12,238 bases of DNA from Baffinella frigidus (Eukaryota; Cryptophyceae; Cryptomonadales; Baffinellaceae), in contig MU646361.1 of assembly GCA_026770585.1 (NCBI GenBank), forward strand, positions 925,169 to 937,406, read 5' to 3'. Position 1 is the stretch's first letter. Each line of letters opens with the position of its first letter. Shown piece by piece: positions 11,006 through 12,238 of the stretch. The translations under genes and the position numbers were made by a program. Under the pieces are notes generated by a model that saw only the letters and a program-made list of their open reading frames with translations, was not told where the DNA came from and did no database searches.

Positions 11006-12102
11006 GTTTTAGGGTTGACAGTTGAGGGTTGAGGGGGGGGCGGCAGAAGGTCTCCTACCAACCGATCAGGGTTTCAGGTACAGGGTGTAGTGTTTATGGT
11101 TGCAGGGTCCACACAGCGGACTTCGAAGGGATTTCGAATAACCCCTAAGCGACGAGACCTAGGACCCTACGGTAGGCAACCCGTAGGGGCATAGGGGGGT
11201 TCCTACGGACCAGGTAACGGAAACTCGGGTACTGAGTGCCCGAAAATCCCTTCGCAACCCTCTGTGTGGGTAGAGTGTACCCGTCGTTCTCGACAGTGTT
11301 GACGTTGACCTCCGTCCCTCAAACCCCTACCCCAAAGACCCCAAAGACCTCAACCCTAAACACCTCTTACCCCTCAAAATCCCTTCGTAGCCCTCCCTTG
11401 CCCCTCAAAATCCCTTCGCAGCCCTCGCTTGCCCCTCAAAGCCCCTTGGTAGCCCTCTGTGTGGGTAGGGTGGGGCTTACCCGTCGTTCTCGACAGCGTT
11501 GACGTTGACCTCCGTCTGCCGGCCCTCAACCTGCTTTACGGTTTACGGTTTATGGTTTAGGGTTTAGGGTGTAGGATTTTGGGGTTCGGGGTGTAGGGTG
11601 AGGGGTGTGGGGTGTGGGGTTTAAGGTTCAGGGTGCAGGGTGTGGGGCTCAGAGTTCAGGGTGTAGGGTTCAGGGTGTAGGCTTTTGGGGTTTGGGTTTA
11701 GGGTTCAGGGTTCAGGGTTCAGGGTTCAGAGTTCAGGGTTCAGGGTTCAGGGTACGGGGTGTAGATTTCAGGGTTTATGGTTCATGGTTCAGGGTGTAGG
11801 GTTCAGAACCCTAAACCCTAAACCGAATCGAACTGAGATTTAAGGTTCAGGGTCTAGGGCTAGGATGCAGGGGGTATCATCTGAAAAGCTAACGCCAGCG
11901 AGGTACTTAGAGCCTACGGATTGCCTACGGTAGGAGCCCACCTACGACTTTTAAAGACCTTTTTGTTTTAGACGCCGTAGGAGGAGGGGGGGTTCCTACC
12001 GTAGGCTAAGGTGTCCGCTGGCGTTAGCTTGTGGCATTAGGTAGGGGGGGGGACCGGCACGAGGCCGCCGGCGTTGGGCGCGTAGGCGATGTGCCCGCCC
12101 GC
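1..12102 (-). CDS. Partial multi-exon gene for a Sushi/CCP-containing modular protein (gene-level entry)
   Basis: This entry spans the whole minus-strand gene model; the exons follow separately. About 15 exons totalling roughly 1.6 kb of coding sequence are joined by GT-AG introns, and phases match at all but one junction (8076 to 7312). No start codon, stop codon, promoter or poly(A) signal was identified, so both ends are missing. The only recognisable family is Sushi/CCP, spread over exons 5817-5717, 5209-5132, 3593-3489, 2477-2382 and 1481-1318. Such modules are known as extracellular, disulphide-bonded binding domains, so a secreted or cell-surface location is inferred; no signal peptide or membrane segment is visible. 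Most introns contain telomere-like heptamers and damaged copies of the neighbouring exons. Splicing has not been tested, so individual boundaries may shift. Confidence 0.7.
180..525. repeat. Telomere-like intron (TTGAGGG then TGTAGGG)
   Basis: Irregular TTTAGGG-like heptamers lead into about 12 uniform TTGAGGG units (roughly 344-425) and then TGTAGGG/TGCAGGG units to the exon 14 donor. Confidence 0.85.
526..663 (-). CDS. Exon 14, charged helical segment
   Basis: This exon has 138 nt, 46 codons, phase 0 to 0, starting VRAVDALGDEGGGGDAAVDT and continuing RVASRVKRLDSKLAAL, QHKAKDIKST. The acceptor is CCCCAG|GTG and the donor CCACG|GTGGGC. The second half has hydrophobic residues at heptad-like spacing between Lys/Arg/Asp, so a short amphipathic or coiled-coil helix is likely. 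A Gly4 linker precedes it. The intron that follows on the transcript is made of TGTAGGG and TTGAGGG heptamers. Confidence 0.65.
664..868. repeat. Intron between exons 13 and 14
   Basis: Weak heptamer-like sequence at both ends. The middle (about 725-800) has GAGTCGACTGCCGC, which echoes GTCGACTGCCGCG inside exon 14 and may be a further exon fragment. Confidence 0.5.
869..935 (-). CDS. Exon 13
   Basis: This exon has 67 nt: one base completes a Trp codon with exon 12, then 22 codons starting FAGPNQGHAGNLLSMDTSAK and ending EA. The acceptor is AATCAG|GTTC and the donor GCG|GTGCGT. Across the junction the protein reads WTDYNDWFAGPNQGHAGN. No family is recognised. A broken copy of the 5' part, with a one-base deletion, lies upstream at 1020-1069 and still carries AACAG|GTTC. 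Confidence 0.6.
1020..1069 (-). pseudogene. 5' copy of exon 13
   Basis: AACAG|GTTCGCGAACCG versus GTTCGCGGGCCCG in the exon; a one-base deletion shifts the frame. Similarity ends at the ATCGAGA region. Confidence 0.6.
1080..1315. repeat. TTTGGGG/TTCAGGG heptamer intron
   Basis: Degenerate heptamers, first TTTGGGG-rich, then TTCAGGG and TTTAGGG types. No coding signal. Confidence 0.8.
1318..1481 (-). CDS. Exon 12, CCP module 2 (degenerate C-terminal half)
   Basis: This exon has 164 nt, 54 codons plus two bases, starting AGEEVTIYCLEGYEEYFGGA. The acceptor is CACCAG|GCC and the donor CTG|GTTAGT. G-EEV-I-C-GY is the canonical Cys2 strand of a Sushi domain. The rest of the exon (LSSLEARNLAKSDLAQ, then DSDPWTDYND) has no cysteine, so Cys3 and Cys4 are missing and the domain is incomplete or diverged. 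Four upstream copies form a mostly 130-bp tandem array. The two-base end phase is completed by exon 13 to give a Trp codon. Confidence 0.7.
1391..1883. repeat. 130-bp tandem repeat, about 3.8 units
   Basis: CCTGGTG junctions at 1481, 1611, 1741 and 1871 give an exact 130-bp period. Units differ at only a few bases, so the array is recent. Confidence 0.85.
1534..2091 (-). pseudogene. Four copies and a fragment of exon 12
   Basis: Copies start at 1611, 1741, 1871 and 2026, each after CACCAG; a short fragment lies at 2073-2091. Those at 1611 and 1741 contain GAG|GTTCGC and could be 78-nt exons (see findings). The one at 1871 lacks this GT. The one at 2026 has a two-base net insertion near TIYC and reads out of frame. 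Confidence 0.65.
2092..2310. repeat. Degenerate heptamers and a purine-rich GGAGA tract
   Basis: A C14 run ends near 2104. Heptamer-like sequence follows, then an almost pure purine tract at about 2223-2296, which is pyrimidine on the transcript. The tract lies between the exon 11 donor and the exon 12 copies. Confidence 0.7.
2382..2477 (-). CDS. Exon 11, end of CCP module 1 and start of module 2
   Basis: This exon has 96 nt, 32 codons, phase 0 to 0, starting GEWEVGQTCVPIVCDALPPP and ending PSSAVM. The acceptor is CATCAG|GGC and the donor ATG|GTACTG. Joined to exon 10 it gives RCLHTGEWEVGQTC, the classic end of a Sushi domain, with the conserved Trp before Cys4. After the linker VPIV comes Cys1 of a second domain, CDALPPPPHS. 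The donor was chosen by phase and by the resulting 27-residue Cys1-Cys2 spacing with exon 12. A copy of the first 32 nt lies upstream at 2631-2662. Confidence 0.7.
2485..2920. repeat. TTTAGGG telomere-like arrays
   Basis: Seven or more perfect TTTAGGG units at about 2574-2612 and another run at about 2840-2885, with the exon 11 fragment between them. Confidence 0.85.
2631..2662 (-). pseudogene. 5' copy of exon 11
   Basis: CATCAG|GGCGGGTGGG encodes GGWEVGQTCVP, nearly identical to the exon 11 start, and stops abruptly after 32 nt into TTTAGGG repeat. Confidence 0.65.
2923..3340 (-). pseudogene. Three downstream copies of the 3' end of exon 10
   Basis: Copies at 3301-3340, 3112-3136 and 2923-2962 encode VAEMPRCLHS, a short RCLHT and GELFDETPRCPHM. 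They are followed by GTGCAC, GTACAC and GTTCTC. With the intact exon they are spaced 188-189 bp apart. Each unit also carries a TGTAGGG array. Confidence 0.65.
2968..3255. repeat. Duplicated TGTAGGG arrays
   Basis: Two blocks (about 2990-3065 and 3155-3255) of near-perfect TGTAGGG units, each ending GTGTGTAAATTTTAAGGG. They are part of the 189-bp tandem unit holding exon 10 fragments. Confidence 0.85.
3489..3593 (-). CDS. Exon 10, CCP module 1 with Cys2 and Cys3
   Basis: This exon has 105 nt, 35 codons, phase 0 to 0, starting VHIECDVHYQPSPTGPPRWE and ending AETPRCLHT. The acceptor is CCGCAG|GTT and the donor ACG|GTACAT. Cys at residue 5 is taken as Cys2 and Cys at residue 32 as Cys3 of the Sushi fold. 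Four copies of the 5' half lie upstream and three copies of the 3' end lie downstream, so this intact exon sits in the middle of an eight-member family. It is the only copy carrying both halves. Confidence 0.7.
3709..4379 (-). pseudogene. Four upstream copies of the 5' half of exon 10
   Basis: Copies start at 4379, 4146, 3875 and 3769 and encode variants of VHIECDVHYQPSPTGPE, after which they lose similarity to exon 10. Acceptor positions read CTAG, ACAG, TGG and ACAG, so the third has lost AG beside the inserted AT-rich element. None contains the PRCLHT end. Confidence 0.65.
3884..4033. mobile_element. AT-rich MITE-like inverted-repeat element
   Basis: Arms 3884-3916 and 4001-4033 are 33 bp with about four mismatches, starting ATCCGGG and ending CCCGGAT. 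An inner palindrome GGTCCTAA/TTAGGACC lies at about 3934-3960. It is strongly AT-rich in GC-rich surroundings and sits at the 5' edge of an exon 10 copy. No coding sequence and no clear target-site duplication were seen. Confidence 0.7.
4526..5029 (-). pseudogene. Three downstream copies of exon 9
   Basis: Copies at 4965-5029, 4830-4895 and 4526-4590 encode WEVGGKKLPIAQEGDIPQGG, then a WEEGG-to-ILEGAQ version and an LPIEQGGDIPEGAQ version. Following bases are ATACCC (donor lost), GTACCT and GTGCTG. All lack the GPRK start and its acceptor. Two also share a flanking block containing CAAGTTGACA near 4620 and 4920. Confidence 0.6.
4662..4685. repeat. Short perfect palindrome
   Basis: CCAAAGTTGAC and GTCAACTTTGG (11-bp arms) around GG. 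A third GTCAACTT lies at 4651. It borders an unexplained segment at 4686-4820 that matches no exon copy and interrupts the exon 9 copies. Confidence 0.7.
5132..5209 (-). CDS. Exon 9, CCP module 1 insert between Cys1 and Cys2
   Basis: This exon has 78 nt, 26 codons, phase 0 to 0, beginning GPRKYWEVGGKKLPIAQEGD and ending IPEGGQ. The acceptor is AACCAG|GGC and the donor CAG|GTACCC. The Gly-Gly before exon 10's VHIEC supplies the conserved Gly that precedes Cys2 in CCP domains. Because the exon is symmetrical it could be skipped without changing frame; skipping would shorten the Cys1-Cys2 gap from about 57 to about 31 residues, nearer the family norm. One copy of the 5' part lies upstream and three copies of the 3' part lie downstream. 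Confidence 0.65.
5210..5650. repeat. TTTAGGG arrays in the exon 8/9 intron
   Basis: Runs of perfect TTTAGGG at about 5400-5500 and mixed TTTAGGG/TGTAGGG/TTCAGGG to 5640, interrupted only by the exon 9 5' fragment. Confidence 0.85.
5303..5343 (-). pseudogene. 5' copy of exon 9
   Basis: CTACAG|GGC with codons for GPRKYW, then a short deletion and sequence matching the KKLPIA part out of frame. The acceptor is kept and the donor lost. Confidence 0.6.
5717..5817 (-). CDS. Exon 8, start of Sushi/CCP module 1
   Basis: This exon has 101 nt: two bases complete the preceding Gly codon, then 33 codons from HLQLDVFCPAYKAPAHGSVL to ATAKQ. The acceptor is AACAG|GGC and the donor CAG|GTAGCC. CPAYKAPAHGSV is the typical opening of a Sushi/CCP domain: Cys1, then Pro and a His/Asn-Gly pair. 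The remaining cysteines of the module lie in exons 10 and 11. Only a short approximate duplication is seen next to the donor (5650-5673 and 5688-5711), not an exon copy. Confidence 0.7.
5818..6061. repeat. Heptamer and GTTTCAGGGTGG repeats
   Basis: TGTAGGG and TTTAGGG units, then about four units of GGTTTCAGGGTGGGTTTGGG at about 5947-6035. The 6113-6265 part is non-repetitive and unassigned. Confidence 0.7.
6062..6112 (-). pseudogene. Downstream copy of the exon 7 middle part
   Basis: It encodes FDDKFSISVDTPALAV and then a stop, close to exon 7 FDNKFSISVDTPAC. A GTGTGA could act as a donor. The GPGW start is missing, and two near-identical GTTGACACGCGAC units lie in its place. Confidence 0.55.
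6266..6371 (-). CDS. Exon 7, GPGWEDG module
   Basis: This exon has 106 nt, 35 codons plus one base. It begins AGPGWEDGRFDNKFSISVDT and ends in a Cys/Pro/Gly-rich stretch with two Cys. The acceptor is CGTGCAG|GCC, preceded by a long (CT)-rich polypyrimidine tract on the transcript. The donor is CCCG|GTTCGA, chosen because its one-base overhang is exactly what exon 8 needs. Four partial copies occur nearby: three upstream keep the GPGW start (6494-6514, 6695-6757, 6943-6990) and one downstream keeps the SISVDTPA part (6062-6112). The family is not recognised. Confidence 0.6.
6380..6493. repeat. (GA)n-rich tract before exon 7
   Basis: GAGAGAGCGAGAG-type tract; on the transcript it is a (CT)n polypyrimidine tract directly upstream of the CGTGCAG acceptor. 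Confidence 0.85.
6494..6990 (-). pseudogene. Three upstream copies of the exon 7 start
   Basis: Positions 6494-6514 encode VGPGWED after CCCCAG. Positions 6695-6757 encode GPGWEDGTHDHTVSLSGDTS, then stop. Positions 6943-6990 encode AGPGWGGGKYDHS after a good GCGCAG acceptor. All preserve the Trp-Gly/Glu-Asp start. The distal part of exon 7 is absent or diverged. Confidence 0.55.
6783..6933. mobile_element. MITE-like element with near-perfect 34-bp inverted repeats
   Basis: Arms 6783-6816 and 6900-6933 differ at one position and contain AAATTAGGGTAGTTTAGCC. The interior has nested palindromes built on CCTAGGACC and CCTACGGTAGG. It lies between two exon 7 copies. No transposase is present, so it would be non-autonomous. 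Confidence 0.75.
7069..7312 (-). CDS. Exon 6, longest exon, no local copies
   Basis: This 244-nt exon has one base completing an upstream codon and then 81 open codons. The acceptor is CTGGCAG|GAAA and the donor ACG|GTTCAG. It starts KPSVLTYSANTTPDCSWVFG and includes SFRAQFWAPNYPKSK, LTFGEPFQEYGVARCRAV and NRFTVQDVYNPAPVDNKT. Three Asn/Ser-Thr-type motifs and two cysteines would suit an extracellular protein, but no family is recognised. It is the only exon longer than 60 nt for which no partial copy was found. Base composition is more balanced than that of the flanking introns. Confidence 0.65.
7526..7835 (-). pseudogene. Split 3' copy of exon 5
   Basis: Around 7797-7835 the minus strand encodes DFSMPDFDGSAG, matching exon 5 DFSTPDFDSSAE. 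About 240 nt further on, near 7526-7556, it encodes TQQFGAW followed by GTGGGC, matching PQQFGVWQ and its donor. The two halves are separated by a palindrome, a 25-bp minisatellite and CCCTAA-type repeat. Confidence 0.5.
7739..7791. repeat. Long palindrome beside a 25-bp minisatellite
   Basis: Arms 7739-7764 and 7766-7791 (26 bp, two mismatches) flank one base and would form a hairpin. The left arm is the last of about four tandem units containing GCTGCAGCAGGGTGTAGG that start near 7661. Confidence 0.75.
8076..8222 (-). CDS. Exon 5, unknown module, most complete of a four-copy array
   Basis: This 147-nt exon (49 codons, phase 0 at both ends) begins GRPVPAGGSRIDAKTFDIG, continues NGGRDFSTPDFDSSAEF and ends APQQFGVWQ. 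The acceptor is CACCCAG|GGC and the donor CAG|GTGTGT. The frame is open and amino-acid use is unlike the flanking repeats. No family is recognised. Its end phase does not match exon 6. An unseen small exon could lie in 7313-8075, or a donor about 11 nt further on (GG|GTTCGG) could be used, which would restore phase and add VCWG. Three partial copies of the 5' half lie upstream at about 160-bp spacing. Confidence 0.65.
8326..8711 (-). pseudogene. Three tandem 5' copies of exon 5
   Basis: Copies start at 8711, 8545 and 8387, each preceded by CAG, and encode GRPVPAGGSRIDA(K/R) before decaying near NGGRDL. The spacing is about 160 bp and includes a shared intronic block ending in TCTCGCCCG-type sequence. 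The first has an extra base in the AAACACGTTTG region, and the second is the most complete. All lack the DFSTPDF-to-FGVWQ half and its donor. Confidence 0.65.
8848..8885 (-). pseudogene. 3' copy of exon 4
   Basis: The sequence encodes SDSKIDAQ and then GTGCCA, matching the LDSGIDAQ end of exon 4. The 5' part and acceptor are absent. Confidence 0.5.
8944..9012 (-). CDS. Exon 4, unknown module
   Basis: Sixty-nine nucleotides, 23 codons, phase 0 to 0, beginning DVHARGIPDGHGHVNLDSG and ending IDAQ. The acceptor is CTGCAG|GAC; the donor CAG|GTCCTT is weak. A copy of the 3' end at about 8848-8873 ends in the same IDAQ codons followed by GTGCCA, so it is an alternative donor-bearing copy. A copy of the 5' end with a good CAG acceptor lies upstream at 9185-9222. 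No family is recognised; His, Gly and Asp are abundant. Confidence 0.6.
9036..9190. repeat. TTTGGGG array and T-rich tract
   Basis: About ten uniform TTTGGGG units at roughly 9058-9125, then a poly-T/G tract to about 9175. Confidence 0.85.
9185..9222 (-). pseudogene. 5' copy of exon 4
   Basis: TTTGCAG|GACGTG followed by codons for DVRARGIP matches the exon 4 start, then diverges into T/G-rich repeat. The acceptor is intact and the donor is missing. Confidence 0.55.
9336..9560. repeat. (GTTA/GTTG)n tetramer array
   Basis: About 220 bp of TTAGTTGG-type units with GTTAG(G/T)TGG variants, unlike any other block here. No coding signal. Confidence 0.9.
9626..10116 (-). pseudogene. Three downstream copies of exon 3 separated by (CT)n
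   Basis: Copies lie near 10053-10116, 9864-9914 and 9626-9672. All retain the PTHGMVT-like region and the following GTATCC or GTACAT donor. The original acceptor is replaced by CTCTGACGAAGG or lost. The middle copy has a one-base deletion and reads out of frame (PAHVWSR). The first two relics and exon 3 repeat at about 205 bp with a GA tract in each unit. Confidence 0.6.
9909..10260. repeat. Two (GA)n blocks in 205-bp units
   Basis: Blocks at about 9909-10056 and 10108-10260 separated by an exon 3 copy. On the transcript they are long (CT)n tracts. Confidence 0.9.
10275..10323 (-). CDS. Exon 3, PTHG motif
   Basis: Forty-nine nucleotides: one base completes the Gly codon from exon 2, then 16 codons, LTKVDTYATPTHGMVT. 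The acceptor is AACCAG|GTTG and the donor is ACG|GTACAC, giving phase 0 at the end. Joined to exon 2 it reads VENDG-LTKVDTYATPTHGMV, similar to the PAHGTV strand of cadherin-like/Big_9 domains (family assignment tentative). Three downstream copies separated by (CT)n tracts have lost this acceptor. If the donor is not used, the frame reaches a stop within a few codons, which supports it. Confidence 0.6.
10324..10500. repeat. TTTGGGG array upstream of exon 3
   Basis: Near-uniform TTTGGGG units with occasional TGTTTGG. It supplies a C-rich tract before the exon 3 acceptor. Confidence 0.85.
10655..10689 (-). pseudogene. Second downstream copy of exon 2
   Basis: It reads EVNVNAVEYD followed by GTGCTC at the donor position. 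The acceptor is absent (GGGGCGG instead of CAG|ACGG). Confidence 0.6.
11113..11267. mobile_element. Imperfect inverted-repeat element with CCTACGGTAGG core
   Basis: Left CACAGCGGACTTCGAAGGG and the reverse complement of the right CCCTTCGCAACCCTCTGTG match imperfectly. The core carries CCTAGGACCCTACGGTAGG and CCTACGGACCAGG. The right arm belongs to the local CCTTCG(T/C)AGCCCTC minisatellite, so this may be an inverted minisatellite copy rather than a transposon end. Confidence 0.5.
11281..11315 (-). pseudogene. Downstream copy of exon 2
   Basis: It differs from exon 2 by very few bases and reads EVNVNTVEND, followed by GTACAC at the donor position. The CAG acceptor is replaced by GAGGG. A 3'-anchored relic or decoy. 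Confidence 0.6.
11481..11515 (-). CDS. Exon 2, micro-exon reading TEVNVNAVEND
   Basis: This 35-nt exon has the best splice signals in the window: acceptor CGGCAG|ACG and donor GACGG|GTAAGC. It encodes TEVNVNAVEND plus two bases of a Gly codon, completed by the first base of exon 3. The V.VNAVENDG pattern recalls the VLANDTDPDG segment of cadherin-like/Big_9 repeats, and exon 3 continues with a PTHG motif as those repeats do. Two near-identical copies follow at 11281-11315 and 10655-10689. They have lost the CAG acceptor but keep a GT at the donor. Confidence 0.65.
11530..11850. repeat. TTCAGGG array in intron 1
   Basis: Mixed heptamers with a homogeneous TTCAGGG block at about 11698-11755, and a short reversed AACCCTAAACCCTAAACC near 11807-11824. 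Confidence 0.85.
11886..12030. mobile_element. MITE-like element with AAGCTAACGCCAGCG ends
   Basis: The 15-bp ends at 11886-11900 and 12016-12030 are perfect inverted repeats. Inner CCTACGGTAGG-type motifs are shared with the 6783-6933 element. It lies just after the donor of exon 1. Confidence 0.7.
12055..12102 (-). CDS. Exon 1 of the visible gene, YAPNAG motif
   Basis: Forty-eight nucleotides give 16 codons, AGGHIAYAPNAGGLVP, phase 0 at both ends. The acceptor is CACCAG|GCG at 12103 and the donor is CCG|GTCCCC at 12054. The AYAPNAG stretch resembles the strand ending cadherin-like/Big_9 (VCBS-type) repeats, often YTPNAG, but 16 residues cannot prove this. The MITE-like inverted-repeat element at 11886-12030 begins only about 25 nt downstream of the donor. 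A TGTAGGG array fills the sequence upstream to the window edge. Confidence 0.5.
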
Positions 12103-12134
12103 CTGGTGGTAGGATGCGGGGTTACGTGTGCAGG

Positions 12135-12238
12135 CTTTTGTGTAGGGTGTAGGGTGTAGGGTGTAGGGTGTAGGGTGTAGGGTGTAGGGTGTAGGGTGCA
12201 GGGTGTAGGGTGCAGGGTGTAGGGTGTAGGGTGTAGGG
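12135..12238. repeat. TGTAGGG array at the window end
   Basis: About 14 units of TGTAGGG with two or three TGCAGGG variants, upstream of exon 1. It runs off the window. Confidence 0.9.

Larger units (their letters stand above)
10745..11465. repeat. 31-bp minisatellite and TTGAGGG array
   Basis: Units of CCCCTCAAAATCCCTTCG plus (T/C)AGCCCTC occur twice at about 10745-10806 and three times at about 11371-11465. Between them is a block of TTGAGGG at about 10965-11032. Confidence 0.8.

Noticed and set aside
1-12238. Chromosome end or subtelomere
   Set aside because: Heptamers are interspersed, variant and in both orientations between phase-consistent exons; no long terminal TTTAGGG array is present.

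Overview
The window looks like eukaryotic nuclear DNA, and almost all of it can be read as one long, partial, intron-rich gene on the minus strand. About 15 short exons (35 to 244 nt, roughly 540 codons) are separated by introns packed with plant-type telomere-like heptamers (TTTAGGG and its variants). GT-AG introns, high GC and the TTTAGGG unit suggest a microalga or related protist. A prasinophyte green alga is my best guess, at low confidence. Nothing bacterial is present: no operons, no ribosome binding sites and no convincing long ORFs.

The gene model was built by hand from acceptor/donor pairs and then tested by reading-frame phase. In transcript order (high to low coordinates) the exons are 12102-12055, 11515-11481, 10323-10275, 9012-8944, 8222-8076, 7312-7069, 6371-6266, 5817-5717, 5209-5132, 3593-3489, 2477-2382, 1481-1318, 935-869, 663-526 and 171-1. 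Phases agree at every junction except 8076/7312, where a small exon or a different donor is needed. Both ends run off the window.

The middle of the protein (exons 5817 to 1318) reads as Sushi/CCP (complement control protein) modules. One has its four cysteines, the conserved Trp before the last cysteine and a four-residue linker; a second has its first two cysteines at normal spacing and then degenerates. The upstream exons faintly resemble cadherin-like/Big_9 repeats (PTHG and YAPNAG motifs). The C-terminal exons carry a short charged helix and a Gly/Pro/Ala-rich tail. This fits a modular extracellular or cell-surface protein, with exact function unknown.

The most unusual feature is that nearly every exon is surrounded by broken copies of itself. 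Copies keeping the exon's 5' end and acceptor lie upstream of the intact exon; copies keeping the 3' end and donor lie downstream. Some form tandem arrays with periods of about 130, 160, 189 and 205 bp. The introns also hold at least three short inverted-repeat (MITE-like) elements, (GA)n and (GTTA/GTTG)n arrays, a minisatellite, and telomere-like arrays in which each block is homogenised for a different heptamer.
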